DNA from: Mannheimia varigena
GTDB taxonomy: Bacteria; Pseudomonadota; Gammaproteobacteria; Enterobacterales; Pasteurellaceae
Length of the DNA: 64,000 nt
Reading direction: 5' to 3'
Assembly (NCBI RefSeq): GCF_013377235.1
Contig: NZ_CP016226.1
Location: 62,001-126,000 of the forward strand
Shown here: positions 34,901-44,145 of the stretch, in pieces
Position numbering within the stretch: position 1 is the first letter of the stretch
How the letters are laid out: each line of letters starts with the position of its first letter
Notes under the pieces: model-generated
Database searches by the model: none
Told to the model about the DNA's origin: nothing
Seen by the model: only the letters and a program-made list of their open reading frames with translations
Made by a program: the position numbers and the translations under genes

Positions 34901-35923
34901 TTAGGTAAATTGAGCGGAAAAACGCTCTAATTCTTGCCAAATATCATCGCTAAATTCTTGTTTTACTTTACGCTCTAATTCAGAAAGTTGTTGGATTAGG
35001 ATGTAAAGTTTTTTATAAGTTAAACGTTGTACTACCTGGCTATAGAACGGTCTGCGGTTTTGCCAGATCTTCAAGCGGTCAAATTCTGTTCGTAAATTAC
35101 CATTAAAGAGAACTTGTTCGCTCAATATCGGCATTGGAGAACGGGTAATTTCAAGCAAAATCATTAGCTCTTTTTGCACAATACGCAATAAAACAACTGC
35201 TTGCATTTCTTCATTTTGTAAGTGATGTAAAATACGTTGAGCCCGTCCGATTTTCCCCTCAAACAGAGCATCAATCCATTGGAATGGAGTAAATTGAGCA
35301 GAATTTTCTACTACTTCTTTTGCTCGGTTAAGTGTAATTTTGCCATCGTTACATTGAAGTTGTAATATCTGTAGGGCTTGTTTTAGAGCAAGTAGATTTC
35401 CCTCATAGCTATAGCAGAGCAGTTGGTTTGCCTCAAACTCAATTTGTAAATTCATCTCTTTTGCTCTATTGCTTAACCATTGCGGTAGTTTACTAATTTC
35501 AGGTGTTTGGCAATTAACTTGCACTAATTGAGGCTCAATTTGAGTAAACCAAGCCTGCTTTTCCATTGTTTTTAAAAATTTTGGTAAATGGAGAATAAAG
35601 AGCAGATCGGAATGCACTAAAGCACAGAGTTCGGCGAGCTTTTTAAACTGCGTAGCTATTGGTGATTCAGGAAAATTGAGAATAAGAATTTGGCGTGTAA
35701 AAAATAACCCCATTTCTTGCGTTGCTTCAAAAAGAGCTTCCCAGTTTGTGTCATTTTTTACGTCAATCTCTTTTTTTTCATCAAAGCCGTTTGAGCGAGC
35801 AGATTGAATAATCAAGTCTTTGGATTCATTAACCAAGAGTAAATCATTCCCTGTTAATAAATAAAAGGGTTGTAATCCTTTGTTTAAAGATAATTGAAGT
35901 GTTTCTGGGAAGATTTTTTGCAT
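34901..35923 (-). CDS. holA: DNA polymerase III delta subunit
   Basis: Clamp-loader subunit that opens the beta clamp. 340 residues, normal length; begins MQKIFPETLQLSLNKGLQPF YLLTGNDLLL, with the RQILILNFPESP and YEGNLLALKQALQILQL regions typical of delta. It lies 39 bases downstream of lptE; leuS-lptE-holA is the conserved order. Confidence 0.94.
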   Translation of the reverse strand: MQKIFPETLQLSLNKGLQPFYLLTGNDLLLVNESKDLIIQSARSNGFDEKKEIDVKNDTNWEALFEATQEMGLFFTRQILILNFPESPIATQFKKLAELCALVHSDLLFILHLPKFLKTMEKQAWFTQIEPQLVQVNCQTPEISKLPQWLSNRAKEMNLQIEFEANQLLCYSYEGNLLALKQALQILQLQCNDGKITLNRAKEVVENSAQFTPFQWIDALFEGKIGRAQRILHHLQNEEMQAVVLLRIVQKELMILLEITRSPMPILSEQVLFNGNLRTEFDRLKIWQNRRPFYSQVVQRLTYKKLYILIQQLSELERKVKQEFSDDIWQELERFSAQFT

Positions 35924-35962
35924 AGAAATAACAATGGGCGAATAATTTCGCCCCTATAATGA

Positions 35963-36451
35963 TTATTTTGAAAGTTCTTTTTTCAACGCCGCCATTTTAA
36001 TAATTAATTGGCGAGAGGCTTGTTCATACATATCTTTCATGATCATCTCTTTTTCAGCCGATTTTGCAAGAGCAGCACGAGAGTCATCAAAGAAAGTACG
36101 GTGAACCGAAACTTCTAGCGGATATTGCCCTTTGTTTGGAATATCAGCAATCGCATCCACATTTAGGGTTAAGATTTTTTCCGCTTCACGAGCCTGTTTG
36201 AAGACCGAGACCACTTTGCTGTCGGTAGAAGTTGAAACTAAACGAAGTTTCGCCACATTTGCTGTATTTGGCACTAATTTCACATCATTTAATTGCAACT
36301 GCGTGCGTAAAATGCGTGACATTTCGCTGTGCTGATCGGCACTTTCAAAGGTTAATGTTCTGAGCGATTCAGGCAATACTTCGTTGTTTTTGAAATGCCA
36401 ACCGCAAGCGGTGAGGGCAAAAATTGCAACGAGGGAGAGTTTTTTTAACAT
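35963..36451 (-). CDS. lptE: LPS assembly lipoprotein LptE
   Basis: Outer-membrane lipoprotein that plugs LptD and helps deliver lipopolysaccharide to the surface. 162 residues; lipobox LTAC with Cys16, then GWHFKNNEVLPESLRTLTFE, the typical RlpB/LptE start. GAGGAAAA precedes the ATG at 36451; a longer frame to 36475 would run into a hairpin. It follows leuS after a spacer holding a 12-base inverted repeat. Confidence 0.94.
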   Translation of the reverse strand: MLKKLSLVAIFALTACGWHFKNNEVLPESLRTLTFESADQHSEMSRILRTQLQLNDVKLVPNTANVAKLRLVSTSTDSKVVSVFKQAREAEKILTLNVDAIADIPNKGQYPLEVSVHRTFFDDSRAALAKSAEKEMIMKDMYEQASRQLIIKMAALKKELSK

Positions 36452-36465
36452 AGCTTTTCCTCTGA

Positions 36466-36495
36466 GATGGCACAAGCATCTACGCTTGTGCCATC
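36466..36495 (-). promoter_or_regulatory. hairpin in the leuS-lptE spacer
   Basis: Perfect 12-base arms GATGGCACAAGC / GCTTGTGCCATC with a six-base loop. It begins 14 bases after the leuS stop and ends directly before the lptE ribosome site. No T run follows on either strand, so it is not an ordinary terminator; it may set RNA processing, stability or translation of lptE. Confidence 0.7.
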
Positions 36496-36509
36496 GGTTT
36501 ATATGGATA

Positions 36510-39095
36510 TTATCCTTTCACCACAAAACTCAACATTTTAAATGGAATATAGATTTCTTTAATGATTTCTTGACCATCTAAGAATTTTTCTACATTCGCA
36601 TCGGCTTTGGCGATAACTTTGACTTCATCTTCAGTTGCGGTTGCAGGTACGGTAATTTTACCACGCACTTTGCCGTTTACTTGCACCACAACGAGTTTTT
36701 CATCTTCCACCATTGCGGTTTCATCTGCTTGCACCCAAGGAGTGAAGTCGATGGTCTGTTCATTGCCTAAGGCTTGCCATAATTCAAAACAGATATGTGG
36801 CGTGATTGGGTAGAGCATACGCACCACCGCACTTAAGGCTTCCGCCATTACTGCTCGGTCTTGCTCGCTTTCAAGCGGTGCTTTGGTGAGCTTGTTCATT
36901 AACTCCATTACTGCTGCAATCGCGGTATTGAAGGTTTGGCGACGACCGATATCATCGCTCACTTTTGCAATCGTTTTGTGTACATCACGGCGGAGTTCTT
37001 TTTGAGCTTTGTCGAGAGCTTTAACATCTAACGCCACTGTTGCCGGGTTTTGAGTGTAAGCGTACACCAAATTCCACACACGACCTAAGAAGCGTTTTGC
37101 CCCTTCCACGCCTGACTCTTGCCATTCAAGGGTCATTTCCGCAGGGGAGGCGAACATCATAAACAAGCGAACCGTATCCGCACCGTATTTTTCCACCATT
37201 TCTTGTGGGTCGATACCGTTGTTTTTCGATTTCGACATCTTCGTCATACCGCTATGGACTAACTCACGACCTTCAGGATCGCTTGCCTTAATGATGCGAC
37301 CTTTCTCGTCACGTTCAAGCGTCACTTGCGTTGGACTTACCCAGATACGCTCGTTGGTTGGGCTGGTGTAGTAGAACGCATCCGCAAGCACCATACCTTG
37401 GCAGAGTAGTTTCGTTGCTGGTTCGTCTGAATTTAAAATACCCGCATCACGCAGTAATTTGTGGAAGAAACGGAAGTAGAGCAAGTGCATTGTAGCGTGC
37501 TCGATACCGCCGATATATTGATCCACCGGTAACCAGTAATTTGCTTCGTCAGAATCTAACATCCCCTCGTGATATTGCGGGCAAGTGTAGCGAGCGTAGT
37601 ACCAAGAAGACTCCATAAAGGTGTCGAAGGTGTCGGTTTCACGCAATGCCGGTTTGCCGTTGTAAGTGGTTTTTGCCCATTCAGGATCCGCTTTGATCGG
37701 GCTTTTTACGCCGTCCATTACCACATCTTCAGGCAGAATCACTGGTAAATCTTGAAGCGGAACTGTGACGACTTCGCCTTCTTCTGTTGTCATCATTGGA
37801 ATTGGAGCACCCCAATAACGTTGGCGAGAAACGCCCCAGTCACGCAGACGGAAATTCACTTGACGTTTACCTACGCTCATTGCTTCTAATTTATCCGCAA
37901 TTGCATTAAATGATGCTTCAAATTCTAAGCCATCAAATTCAGCAGAGTTAATTAATTTGCCGTGTTCGGTATAAGCCGCTTTTGAGAAGTCCCATTCTGA
38001 GCCATCAAGCGGTTGAATTACTTGATTAATTTGCAAATCATATTTTTGAGCGAACTCAAAGTCACGTTCATCGTGAGCCGGTACAGCCATTACAGCACCG
38101 GTTCCATAGTGCATTAATACGAAATTTGCCACCCAAACCGGCACTTCTTTGCCTGTTAATGGGTGGATAGCGAACAAGCCTGTCGCCATCCCTTTTTTCT
38201 CCATTGTGGCAAGTTCAGCCTCTGCGACTTTAGTGTTTTTTGCCTCACGGATAAATTCGGCTAATTCAGGATTATTTTCTGCTGCTAACTCTGCTAATGG
38301 GTGAGCTGCTGCAACTGCCACATAGCTCACGCCGAAGAAGGTATCCGGGCGAGTGGTGTAAACAGGCAAGGTTGCGTTAGAACCGGCAATTTTGAAGGTG
38401 ATTTCCACACCCTCAGAACGACCAATCCAGTTACGTTGCATGGTTTTGACTTGGTCTGGCCATTGCGGAAGATTATCTAACTGGGTTAATAACTCTTCGG
38501 CATAATCGGTGATTTTGATAAACCATTGCGGAATTTCACGCTGTTCAACAGGGGTATCACAACGCCAGCAACAACCCTCGTGAACTTGCTCATTCGCAAG
38601 CACGGTTTCATCGTTCGGACACCAGTTTACCGTTGAGGTTTTTTTATAAACCAAACCTTTTTTATACAGCTCAGTAAAGAACCATTGCTCCCATTTGTAA
38701 TATTCAGGGCGACAGGTGGTCACTTCACGATCCCAGTCATAAGAGAAGCCCAGCATTTTTAGCTGACCTTTCATATATTCGATATTTTCATATGTCCATT
38801 TAGCCGGAGCAGTGTTGTTTTTCACCGCCGCTCCTTCCGCTGGCAAGCCGAAAGCGTCCCAACCCATCGGTTGAAGCACGTTTTTGCCGATCATACGTTG
38901 ATAGCGAGAAACTACATCGCCAATGGTGTAGTTACGAACGTGCCCCATATGCAATTTACCTGACGGATAAGGCAACATTGAAAGGCAATAATATTTCTCT
39001 TTGGTAACGTCTTTAACTGCTTTGAAAACTTTATTTTCTGCCCAATAGTGCTGAACTTTCGGTTCAATCTCACTTGGATTGTACTGCTGTTGCAT
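36510..39095 (-). CDS. leuS: leucyl-tRNA synthetase
   Basis: Class I synthetase of 861 residues, the normal bacterial length. HIGH motif appears as HMGH at 49-52 (YPSGKLHMGHVRNYTIGD); the KMSKS loop is KMSKSKNN around residue 620; the CP1 editing domain (TTRPDTFFGVSYVAVAAAHP) and zinc insertion (CCWRCDTPVEQREIPQWF) are present. First gene of leuS-lptE-holA. Its upstream region holds an uptake-signal-like sequence but no obvious T-box. Confidence 0.98.
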   Translation of the reverse strand: MQQQYNPSEIEPKVQHYWAENKVFKAVKDVTKEKYYCLSMLPYPSGKLHMGHVRNYTIGDVVSRYQRMIGKNVLQPMGWDAFGLPAEGAAVKNNTAPAKWTYENIEYMKGQLKMLGFSYDWDREVTTCRPEYYKWEQWFFTELYKKGLVYKKTSTVNWCPNDETVLANEQVHEGCCWRCDTPVEQREIPQWFIKITDYAEELLTQLDNLPQWPDQVKTMQRNWIGRSEGVEITFKIAGSNATLPVYTTRPDTFFGVSYVAVAAAHPLAELAAENNPELAEFIREAKNTKVAEAELATMEKKGMATGLFAIHPLTGKEVPVWVANFVLMHYGTGAVMAVPAHDERDFEFAQKYDLQINQVIQPLDGSEWDFSKAAYTEHGKLINSAEFDGLEFEASFNAIADKLEAMSVGKRQVNFRLRDWGVSRQRYWGAPIPMMTTEEGEVVTVPLQDLPVILPEDVVMDGVKSPIKADPEWAKTTYNGKPALRETDTFDTFMESSWYYARYTCPQYHEGMLDSDEANYWLPVDQYIGGIEHATMHLLYFRFFHKLLRDAGILNSDEPATKLLCQGMVLADAFYYTSPTNERIWVSPTQVTLERDEKGRIIKASDPEGRELVHSGMTKMSKSKNNGIDPQEMVEKYGADTVRLFMMFASPAEMTLEWQESGVEGAKRFLGRVWNLVYAYTQNPATVALDVKALDKAQKELRRDVHKTIAKVSDDIGRRQTFNTAIAAVMELMNKLTKAPLESEQDRAVMAEALSAVVRMLYPITPHICFELWQALGNEQTIDFTPWVQADETAMVEDEKLVVVQVNGKVRGKITVPATATEDEVKVIAKADANVEKFLDGQEIIKEIYIPFKMLSFVVKG

Positions 39096-39210
39096 AAAAT
39101 CTAACCTTTAAAATTTAAACGAAAAAATTGTTGAGATCATACCGCAAAAACGCCTTTTTTTGAATGGCAAGCGGTGGGATTTGCCTAGTTTTTTGCAAAT
39201 TTTCTTACTT

Positions 39211-39741
39211 TTAACCACAGATGGATTCACAAGGGACACCATCACGATCTCTATCTAAACTTTTTACACCGCATTGTCTTAGATAAAATTTTGCTTCAGT
39301 ACAGTTATTCATTTGTGAACAGTAGCGTTTTCCACCACATTGGAATGAGTTTGATTTTTCTATATTTTTCTTTTTAGTTTCTTTTGGTTTTTTTGCTTTT
39401 TCTGATGTATTCGCCTGCTTCTGAGAAGAAGAGGATTTTATTACAGGTTCAGATAATTTCGTTGCTTTAGACGTATTTTCTTTCCTGCTATTCTGAATAG
39501 AAGTTTTATCAAGAACAGTCTGAGTATTTTCTTTTTTCTGAATAACAGAAGTAGCTTCAATTGGTATAGGTGGTTTAGAAATATCTGGTGTTTGAATTAA
39601 CGCCTGAGTTTGACTTGGTACTTCTTTTGATAAGTCTTTTGTATCTTCTCCCATACATTTTGAGAGTCCAGCAGCAATGAACATGAAGAATATGAAGCCA
39701 CCTATATTGTTAGAGCCTTTTGTTTTTCTACGTTTTGCCAT
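39211..39741 (-). CDS. excalibur-domain protein with N-terminal membrane anchor
   Basis: 176 residues. After MAKRRKTKGSN comes one membrane segment (IGGFIFFMFIAAGLSKCM), then a long Ser/Thr/Lys/Gln-rich disordered stretch (about 35-130), then a C-terminal excalibur domain: CGGKRYCSQMNNCTEAKFYL and the calcium loop DRDRDGVPCE. Such domains often accompany nucleases or surface proteins; no nuclease domain is present here. GGAG seven bases before the ATG at 39741 sets the start. Function unknown; probably a periplasm-facing calcium-binding protein. Confidence 0.82.
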   Translation of the reverse strand: MAKRRKTKGSNNIGGFIFFMFIAAGLSKCMGEDTKDLSKEVPSQTQALIQTPDISKPPIPIEATSVIQKKENTQTVLDKTSIQNSRKENTSKATKLSEPVIKSSSSQKQANTSEKAKKPKETKKKNIEKSNSFQCGGKRYCSQMNNCTEAKFYLRQCGVKSLDRDRDGVPCESICG

Positions 39742-39758
39742 TTTTATCTCCATAAACA

Positions 39759-39788
39759 AAAACCAACCTCATTTCTGAGATTGGTTTT
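39759..39788 (-). terminator. terminator of serS
   Basis: AAAACCAA / TTGGTTTT with additional CTCA/TGAG pairing inside; lies 19 bases after the serS stop and directly before the excalibur gene. Confidence 0.85.
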
Positions 39789-39806
39789 ATCTAATTCAAA
39801 GAATTA

Positions 39807-41114
39807 TTAAGCCGTAATCACTTCCACGCCACCCATATAAGGTCTTAACACTTCCGGCACAGTAATTGAGCCATCGGCATTTTGGTAGTTTTCAAGTACG
39901 GCTACAAGCGTACGTCCAACCGCTAAACCCGAACCGTTTAACGTATGTACTAGGCGAGTTTTTTTGTCGCCTTTCGCTTTGCAGCGGGCAGACATACGGC
40001 GAGCTTGGAAATCCCACATATTTGAGCAAGATGAGATTTCACGGTAAGTGTTTTGAGCTGGTAGCCATACTTCTAAGTCGTAAGTTTTCGCTGAACCGAA
40101 TCCCATATCGCCGGTGCAGAGTAGCACTTTGCGGTATGGTAAACCTAAAAGTTGTAATACTTTTTCTGCGTGTCCGGTTAATTCTTCCAATGCCTCCATT
40201 GATTTTTCAGGGGCAACAATTTGCACCATTTCCACTTTCTCGAATTGGTGCATACGGATTAAACCACGGGTGTCACGACCATAAGAACCGGCTTCAGAAC
40301 GGAAGCACGGAGTATGTGCGGTATAACGTAATGGAAGTGTCTCTTCATCAATAATTACATCACGCACTAAGTTAGTTACCGGTACTTCAGCCGTTGGAAT
40401 TAAGCTATAAGAACGCTGAACTTCATTTGGATCTTGTCCGGTCAATGGCTGGGTGTGGAATAAATCTTCACCGAATTTTGGTAGCTGACCTGTACCGTAA
40501 AGAGTGTCGTGGTTCACTAAAAACGGTACGTTAGTTTCTACATAGCCATGTTGTTCGGTGTGTAGGTCTAACATAAATTGCGATAATGCACGGTGTAAAC
40601 GGGCTAATTTGCCTTTCATTACTACAAAACGGCTTGCAGCCAATTTTACGCCGGATTCAAAGTCTAATCCGCCTAAGTTTTCACCTAAAGCAACGTGATC
40701 TTTCACTTCAAAATCAAATTGACGAGGTTCGCCCCAACGAGAAACTTCCAAATTTTCACTGTCGTCTTTACCTAATGGCACTTCTTCTGCCGGTAAGTTT
40801 GGCACAGATAAAAGTAAATCACGAATTTCGTTTTGTACTTTATCTAGTTCCACTTTAGCGTTATCTAGCTCATTGCCCATTGAATCCACTTCGGCTAATA
40901 ATGCAGAAATATCTTCACCACGAGCTTTTGCTGCTCCGATATTTTTCGAGCGAGTGTTGCGTTCTGCTTGCAAAGTTTCGGTTTTTACTTGCAAGGTTTT
41001 GCGTTGTTCTTCAAGGGTTTTTACACGTTCTACATCTAAAATGAAATTACGTTTAATTTTAAGTGCTTGTGCGATTTCATCAAGATTGGTACGAAGTAGA
41101 TTTTGGTCGATCAT
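39807..41114 (-). CDS. serS: seryl-tRNA synthetase
   Basis: Class II synthetase of 435 residues. N-terminal antiparallel coiled-coil tRNA-binding arm (about 30-100, rich in Glu, Lys and Leu), then the catalytic core with TAEVPVTNL, FRSEAGSYGRDTRGLIRMHQ (motif 2), EISSCSNMWDFQARRM and LNGSGLAVGRTLVAVLENYQ (motif 3). Length and order are normal. The ATG at 41114 begins MIDQNLLRTNLDEIAQ. Confidence 0.98.
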   Translation of the reverse strand: MIDQNLLRTNLDEIAQALKIKRNFILDVERVKTLEEQRKTLQVKTETLQAERNTRSKNIGAAKARGEDISALLAEVDSMGNELDNAKVELDKVQNEIRDLLLSVPNLPAEEVPLGKDDSENLEVSRWGEPRQFDFEVKDHVALGENLGGLDFESGVKLAASRFVVMKGKLARLHRALSQFMLDLHTEQHGYVETNVPFLVNHDTLYGTGQLPKFGEDLFHTQPLTGQDPNEVQRSYSLIPTAEVPVTNLVRDVIIDEETLPLRYTAHTPCFRSEAGSYGRDTRGLIRMHQFEKVEMVQIVAPEKSMEALEELTGHAEKVLQLLGLPYRKVLLCTGDMGFGSAKTYDLEVWLPAQNTYREISSCSNMWDFQARRMSARCKAKGDKKTRLVHTLNGSGLAVGRTLVAVLENYQNADGSITVPEVLRPYMGGVEVITA

Positions 41115-41181
41115 ATTAATTTCCTATTTTGTTTGTAGGGACGCACTGTGTGCTCCGTTTATTTTTTGAATTTTGTATCGG

Positions 41182-41661
41182 TTAGCCACGATTTGCATTT
41201 TTCATAATGCGTTGTTTCGCGACCTGCCATTCACGATCTTTAATATCTTCACGCTTATCGTGCAGTTTTTTACCTTTTGCCAAGCCGATTTTGACTTTTA
41301 CCCACGCACTTTTCCAGTACATTGCGGTTGCTACAATGGTAAAACCTTCACGGTTTACTTTGCCGAATAGCGAATCCAGCTCACGTTTATTCAAGAGCAA
41401 TTTACGGGTTCGAGTTGGATCACTCACAATATGGGTGGACGCCATATTCAGAGGCGTAATCATCGCTCCGAATAAAAAGGCCTCGCCGTTGCGGAAAATC
41501 ACATAACTGTCGCTGATATTGCCCTTTCCGGCTCGAAGTGCCTTCACTTCCCAGCCTTGTAGTTCAAGCCCTGCCTCGATTTCTTCTTCAATAAAATATT
41601 CGTGGCGAGCTCGTTTATTTAACGCAATCGTATTTGATGCTGCTTTTGGTTTTTTTGCCAT
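41182..41661 (-). CDS. smpB: SsrA-binding protein SmpB
   Basis: Partner of tmRNA in rescuing stalled ribosomes. 159 residues: NKRARHEYFIEEEIEAGLEL, GWEVKALRAGKGNISDSYV, and the basic C-terminal tail DKREDIKDREWQVAKQRIMK. The tmRNA gene itself was looked for nearby and not seen. It is on the same strand as serS, 67 bases upstream. Confidence 0.97.
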   Translation of the reverse strand: MAKKPKAASNTIALNKRARHEYFIEEEIEAGLELQGWEVKALRAGKGNISDSYVIFRNGEAFLFGAMITPLNMASTHIVSDPTRTRKLLLNKRELDSLFGKVNREGFTIVATAMYWKSAWVKVKIGLAKGKKLHDKREDIKDREWQVAKQRIMKNANRG

Positions 41662-41794
41662 AATTTTAAAAGTGTTATAAAAATTCTTTAAATTCTACCC
41701 TAAACGAGCTAAACAGTGAACAGAGAAAACCTTTGCAAGCGGTCAAATTTGCGGAAAAATTTGCAAGAAACTGAGAAAAAAGTACCGCTTGTTA

Positions 41795-43204
41795 TTACTC
41801 AAACCTATCCGCTAGTAAAAACTGCAATACGGAATCCATTCTTAAATGAGGGATTGGTTGGTCATAATCAATCTGTTTCGGCTCGAATTGGTCGAACTCA
41901 AAACGGTTAAATTGCCAATAATTCTTATCCGGCAAGCGGTTCGGCACGGTGCCGGGGTAGAGTGTAACTTGTTTTTTATCGCTTGAGCGAATACCCCGAA
42001 TGGCTCTGATTGTTTTATCGTTTTGAGTTACTTTTACTGAGTCGGTTGCTTGAATGGCGGAAATTGCCAAATAGCCGGTCTCGATGCCGTCAAATTCGGC
42101 GTGTCTGCCACCTTCTTGTACAAGTTGCCGCATCAGGCTTTCTAAATTTGGTACTTGATCACCGGTGATATGGTCTGCCTTTGTCGCAATAAACAATAAT
42201 TTGTCGATATTCGAGGAAAATAAGCGGCTAAACAGTGAACGATTACCGTAATGGAAATGTTTGAAAAGCTGCTGCAGCCCTAATTTCATTTCCATAAATT
42301 CATTGTAGCCATAGTTTAATGGGGTGAGGCAATCAGCCAAGATCACTTGGCGGTCAAATTGGGAGAAATAATCCTCATAAAACGGCTTTACAATTTTTTT
42401 CTGGTAATGTTCGTAGCGTTTTTTTAGTGTATGGAAAAAGCTATTTTTATCGCTTTGCTCCAACTTTTCCCAATCTGATTCACTTAAATCTAATAGCGGG
42501 AAGAATTGAAAAACCGGTGCACCTTTAGCATTTTCGGTAGGCAGCACAAAACGTCCAGGCTGGATATATTGCATTCCTTGAGCCTTGCACGCCAAAAGAT
42601 AATCGGTGTATTGCTGACTTAAATCTGCTAATACGTTTTCATCGGTTTTTGCAAAAAGATCTAGTTTTTTGACCGCTTGTAACCAATCTTGAGCCAGTTC
42701 TGCTCGCTCATCTTTATGTACAGTTTGTTGTGTTTGCGACCACTCTTTATAAGAAAGTGAGAGAAGTGGTAAATCCAACAGCCATTCGCCTGGGTAGTCA
42801 AAAATATCCAGATACAGCGTACTCGTCTCTTTAATATGGCGAAGTAACGAGTGTTGGCGTTGATAGCGAATAGCAAGGCGAATTTCGCTAATTCCTGTGG
42901 TGGAATTTGGCCAGTGAGGTGGGGTTGCCTCAAAACATTGGCGGTTTTTGTCATATTCAAAACGAGGAATAGTCAGATCGCCCTGTTCTACCCGTTTCAC
43001 CGACAAAATCTGTCCGTTGCGAGCAGGAGCGAACAGGTTCAAATGCGGATTGTCAGCCTTGTTGATATGTAAAAGTTGATCAACGAAGCTGGTGATAAAA
43101 GCGGTTTTTCCACTTCGGCTCAAACCTGTAACGGCAAGGCGTAAATGGTTATCTAGCCCACGCTGGACAAAGTTATTGAGTTTATGCTGAATTTTAGAAA
43201 ACAT
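41795..43204 (-). CDS. ycjX: YcjX-family GTP-binding protein (DUF463)
   Basis: 469 residues with P-loop GLSRSGKT at 27-34 and the YcjX-specific blocks LDIFDYPGEWLLDLPLL (switch-like region), RQVILADCLTPLNYG and LFIATKADHITGDQVPNLE. YcjX is a stress-linked P-loop ATPase/GTPase, in other genera next to YcjF; no ycjF is adjacent here. An uptake signal lies inside (42672). Divergent from the CYTH gene with 60 bases between. Confidence 0.9.
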   Translation of the reverse strand: MFSKIQHKLNNFVQRGLDNHLRLAVTGLSRSGKTAFITSFVDQLLHINKADNPHLNLFAPARNGQILSVKRVEQGDLTIPRFEYDKNRQCFEATPPHWPNSTTGISEIRLAIRYQRQHSLLRHIKETSTLYLDIFDYPGEWLLDLPLLSLSYKEWSQTQQTVHKDERAELAQDWLQAVKKLDLFAKTDENVLADLSQQYTDYLLACKAQGMQYIQPGRFVLPTENAKGAPVFQFFPLLDLSESDWEKLEQSDKNSFFHTLKKRYEHYQKKIVKPFYEDYFSQFDRQVILADCLTPLNYGYNEFMEMKLGLQQLFKHFHYGNRSLFSRLFSSNIDKLLFIATKADHITGDQVPNLESLMRQLVQEGGRHAEFDGIETGYLAISAIQATDSVKVTQNDKTIRAIRGIRSSDKKQVTLYPGTVPNRLPDKNYWQFNRFEFDQFEPKQIDYDQPIPHLRMDSVLQFLLADRFE

Positions 43205-43264
43205 TTTGCAAAATTTATTGATAAAATAACCGCTTGATTATACAACGTTGCAGAGTAGTGTGAA

Positions 43265-44113
43265 ATGGAAAACAAAAATCAGGCAGAAATTGAGCTGAAA
43301 ATAATGCTCGAATCGCATAACATTTCGTTAATTGAAAATTGGTTAAATAGTGTTAAAGCATTTGAATTGCTTGAGCAGAAATCCCAAATGTTAGGCAATA
43401 GCTATTATGACACTCCAGAACAATTTTTTGCTTCACAGAAGATGGGGCTACGAGTTCGCTCGCAAAACCATCAATTTGAGATTACGCTTAAAACCAAAGG
43501 AGAAATTGTTGGTGGCTTACATATTCGCCCGGAATATAATTTATCTCTTCCAACTAATCAGCCTGATTTTCTCGCATTAGTTGAAAAATATCATTTGCCG
43601 TTTGAGAATGCAGAGCAAATTGCTAATAGTCTGCAAACTATTTTTAGCACGGATTTTATTCGACAAATTTGGTTATTTAAGGTTGGAACGTCTAAAATTG
43701 AAGTAGCATTAGATCAAGGCTTAATTAAAAACCGATATGGCGAAGAGGCTATTTCTGAGTTGGAATTTGAAATAAAACAAGGTAATTTAAGCGATTTATT
43801 TAACTTAGTTGAAGCAATGCCAAAAGTAGACGGAATGTGGCTAAGTGGTTTAAGTAAAGCTCAACGTGGCTATTTGGTTGGACAAGCGGTCAAATTTGAA
43901 CAAGATATTGCAAAAGCAATGCGTCAAGAAAATAGTTATCAACTTGAGCAAAAACTAGCTGATTTTATTCGTGTAGGAAATGAAAATAAAGCTGTGTTGG
44001 AACGATTTAATCAATGCGTAAATCAGAAGTTAGAAACCTGGAAAGACTCGAAAGCGTTTGTGAAAAGCCAAGATTATTTAATGGCGAATTTAGCAATCTT
44101 GAAAAGCATATAG
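43265..44113 (+). CDS. CYTH-domain protein (YgiF-like inorganic triphosphatase)
   Basis: 282 residues. The N-terminal CYTH domain starts with the metal-binding ExExK motif (Glu8, Glu10, Lys12 in EIELK) and continues with SYYDTPEQFFASQKMGLRVR, EITLKTKGE and SELEFEIKQG. YgiF-type enzymes hydrolyse inorganic triphosphate. E. coli YgiF has a further C-terminal CHAD domain (about 430 residues in all); this protein stops after a short helical remnant, so it is a shortened form. An uptake signal lies inside (43882). Confidence 0.85.
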   Translation: MENKNQAEIELKIMLESHNISLIENWLNSVKAFELLEQKSQMLGNSYYDTPEQFFASQKMGLRVRSQNHQFEITLKTKGEIVGGLHIRPEYNLSLPTNQPDFLALVEKYHLPFENAEQIANSLQTIFSTDFIRQIWLFKVGTSKIEVALDQGLIKNRYGEEAISELEFEIKQGNLSDLFNLVEAMPKVDGMWLSGLSKAQRGYLVGQAVKFEQDIAKAMRQENSYQLEQKLADFIRVGNENKAVLERFNQCVNQKLETWKDSKAFVKSQDYLMANLAILKSI

Positions 44114-44117
44114 TAAA

Positions 44118-44141
44118 AAACCACAGATTACTCTGTGGTTT
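44118..44141. terminator. bidirectional terminator after the CYTH gene
   Basis: Ten-base stem AAACCACAGA / TCTGTGGTTT with a four-base loop and T runs on both sides, between convergent genes. Confidence 0.9.
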
Positions 44142-44145
44142 TTGT

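Noticed and set aside
41115..41794. tmRNA (ssrA) gene near smpB
   Set aside because: I looked for the Ala-tRNA-like ends and the tag frame on both strands around smpB and saw none.
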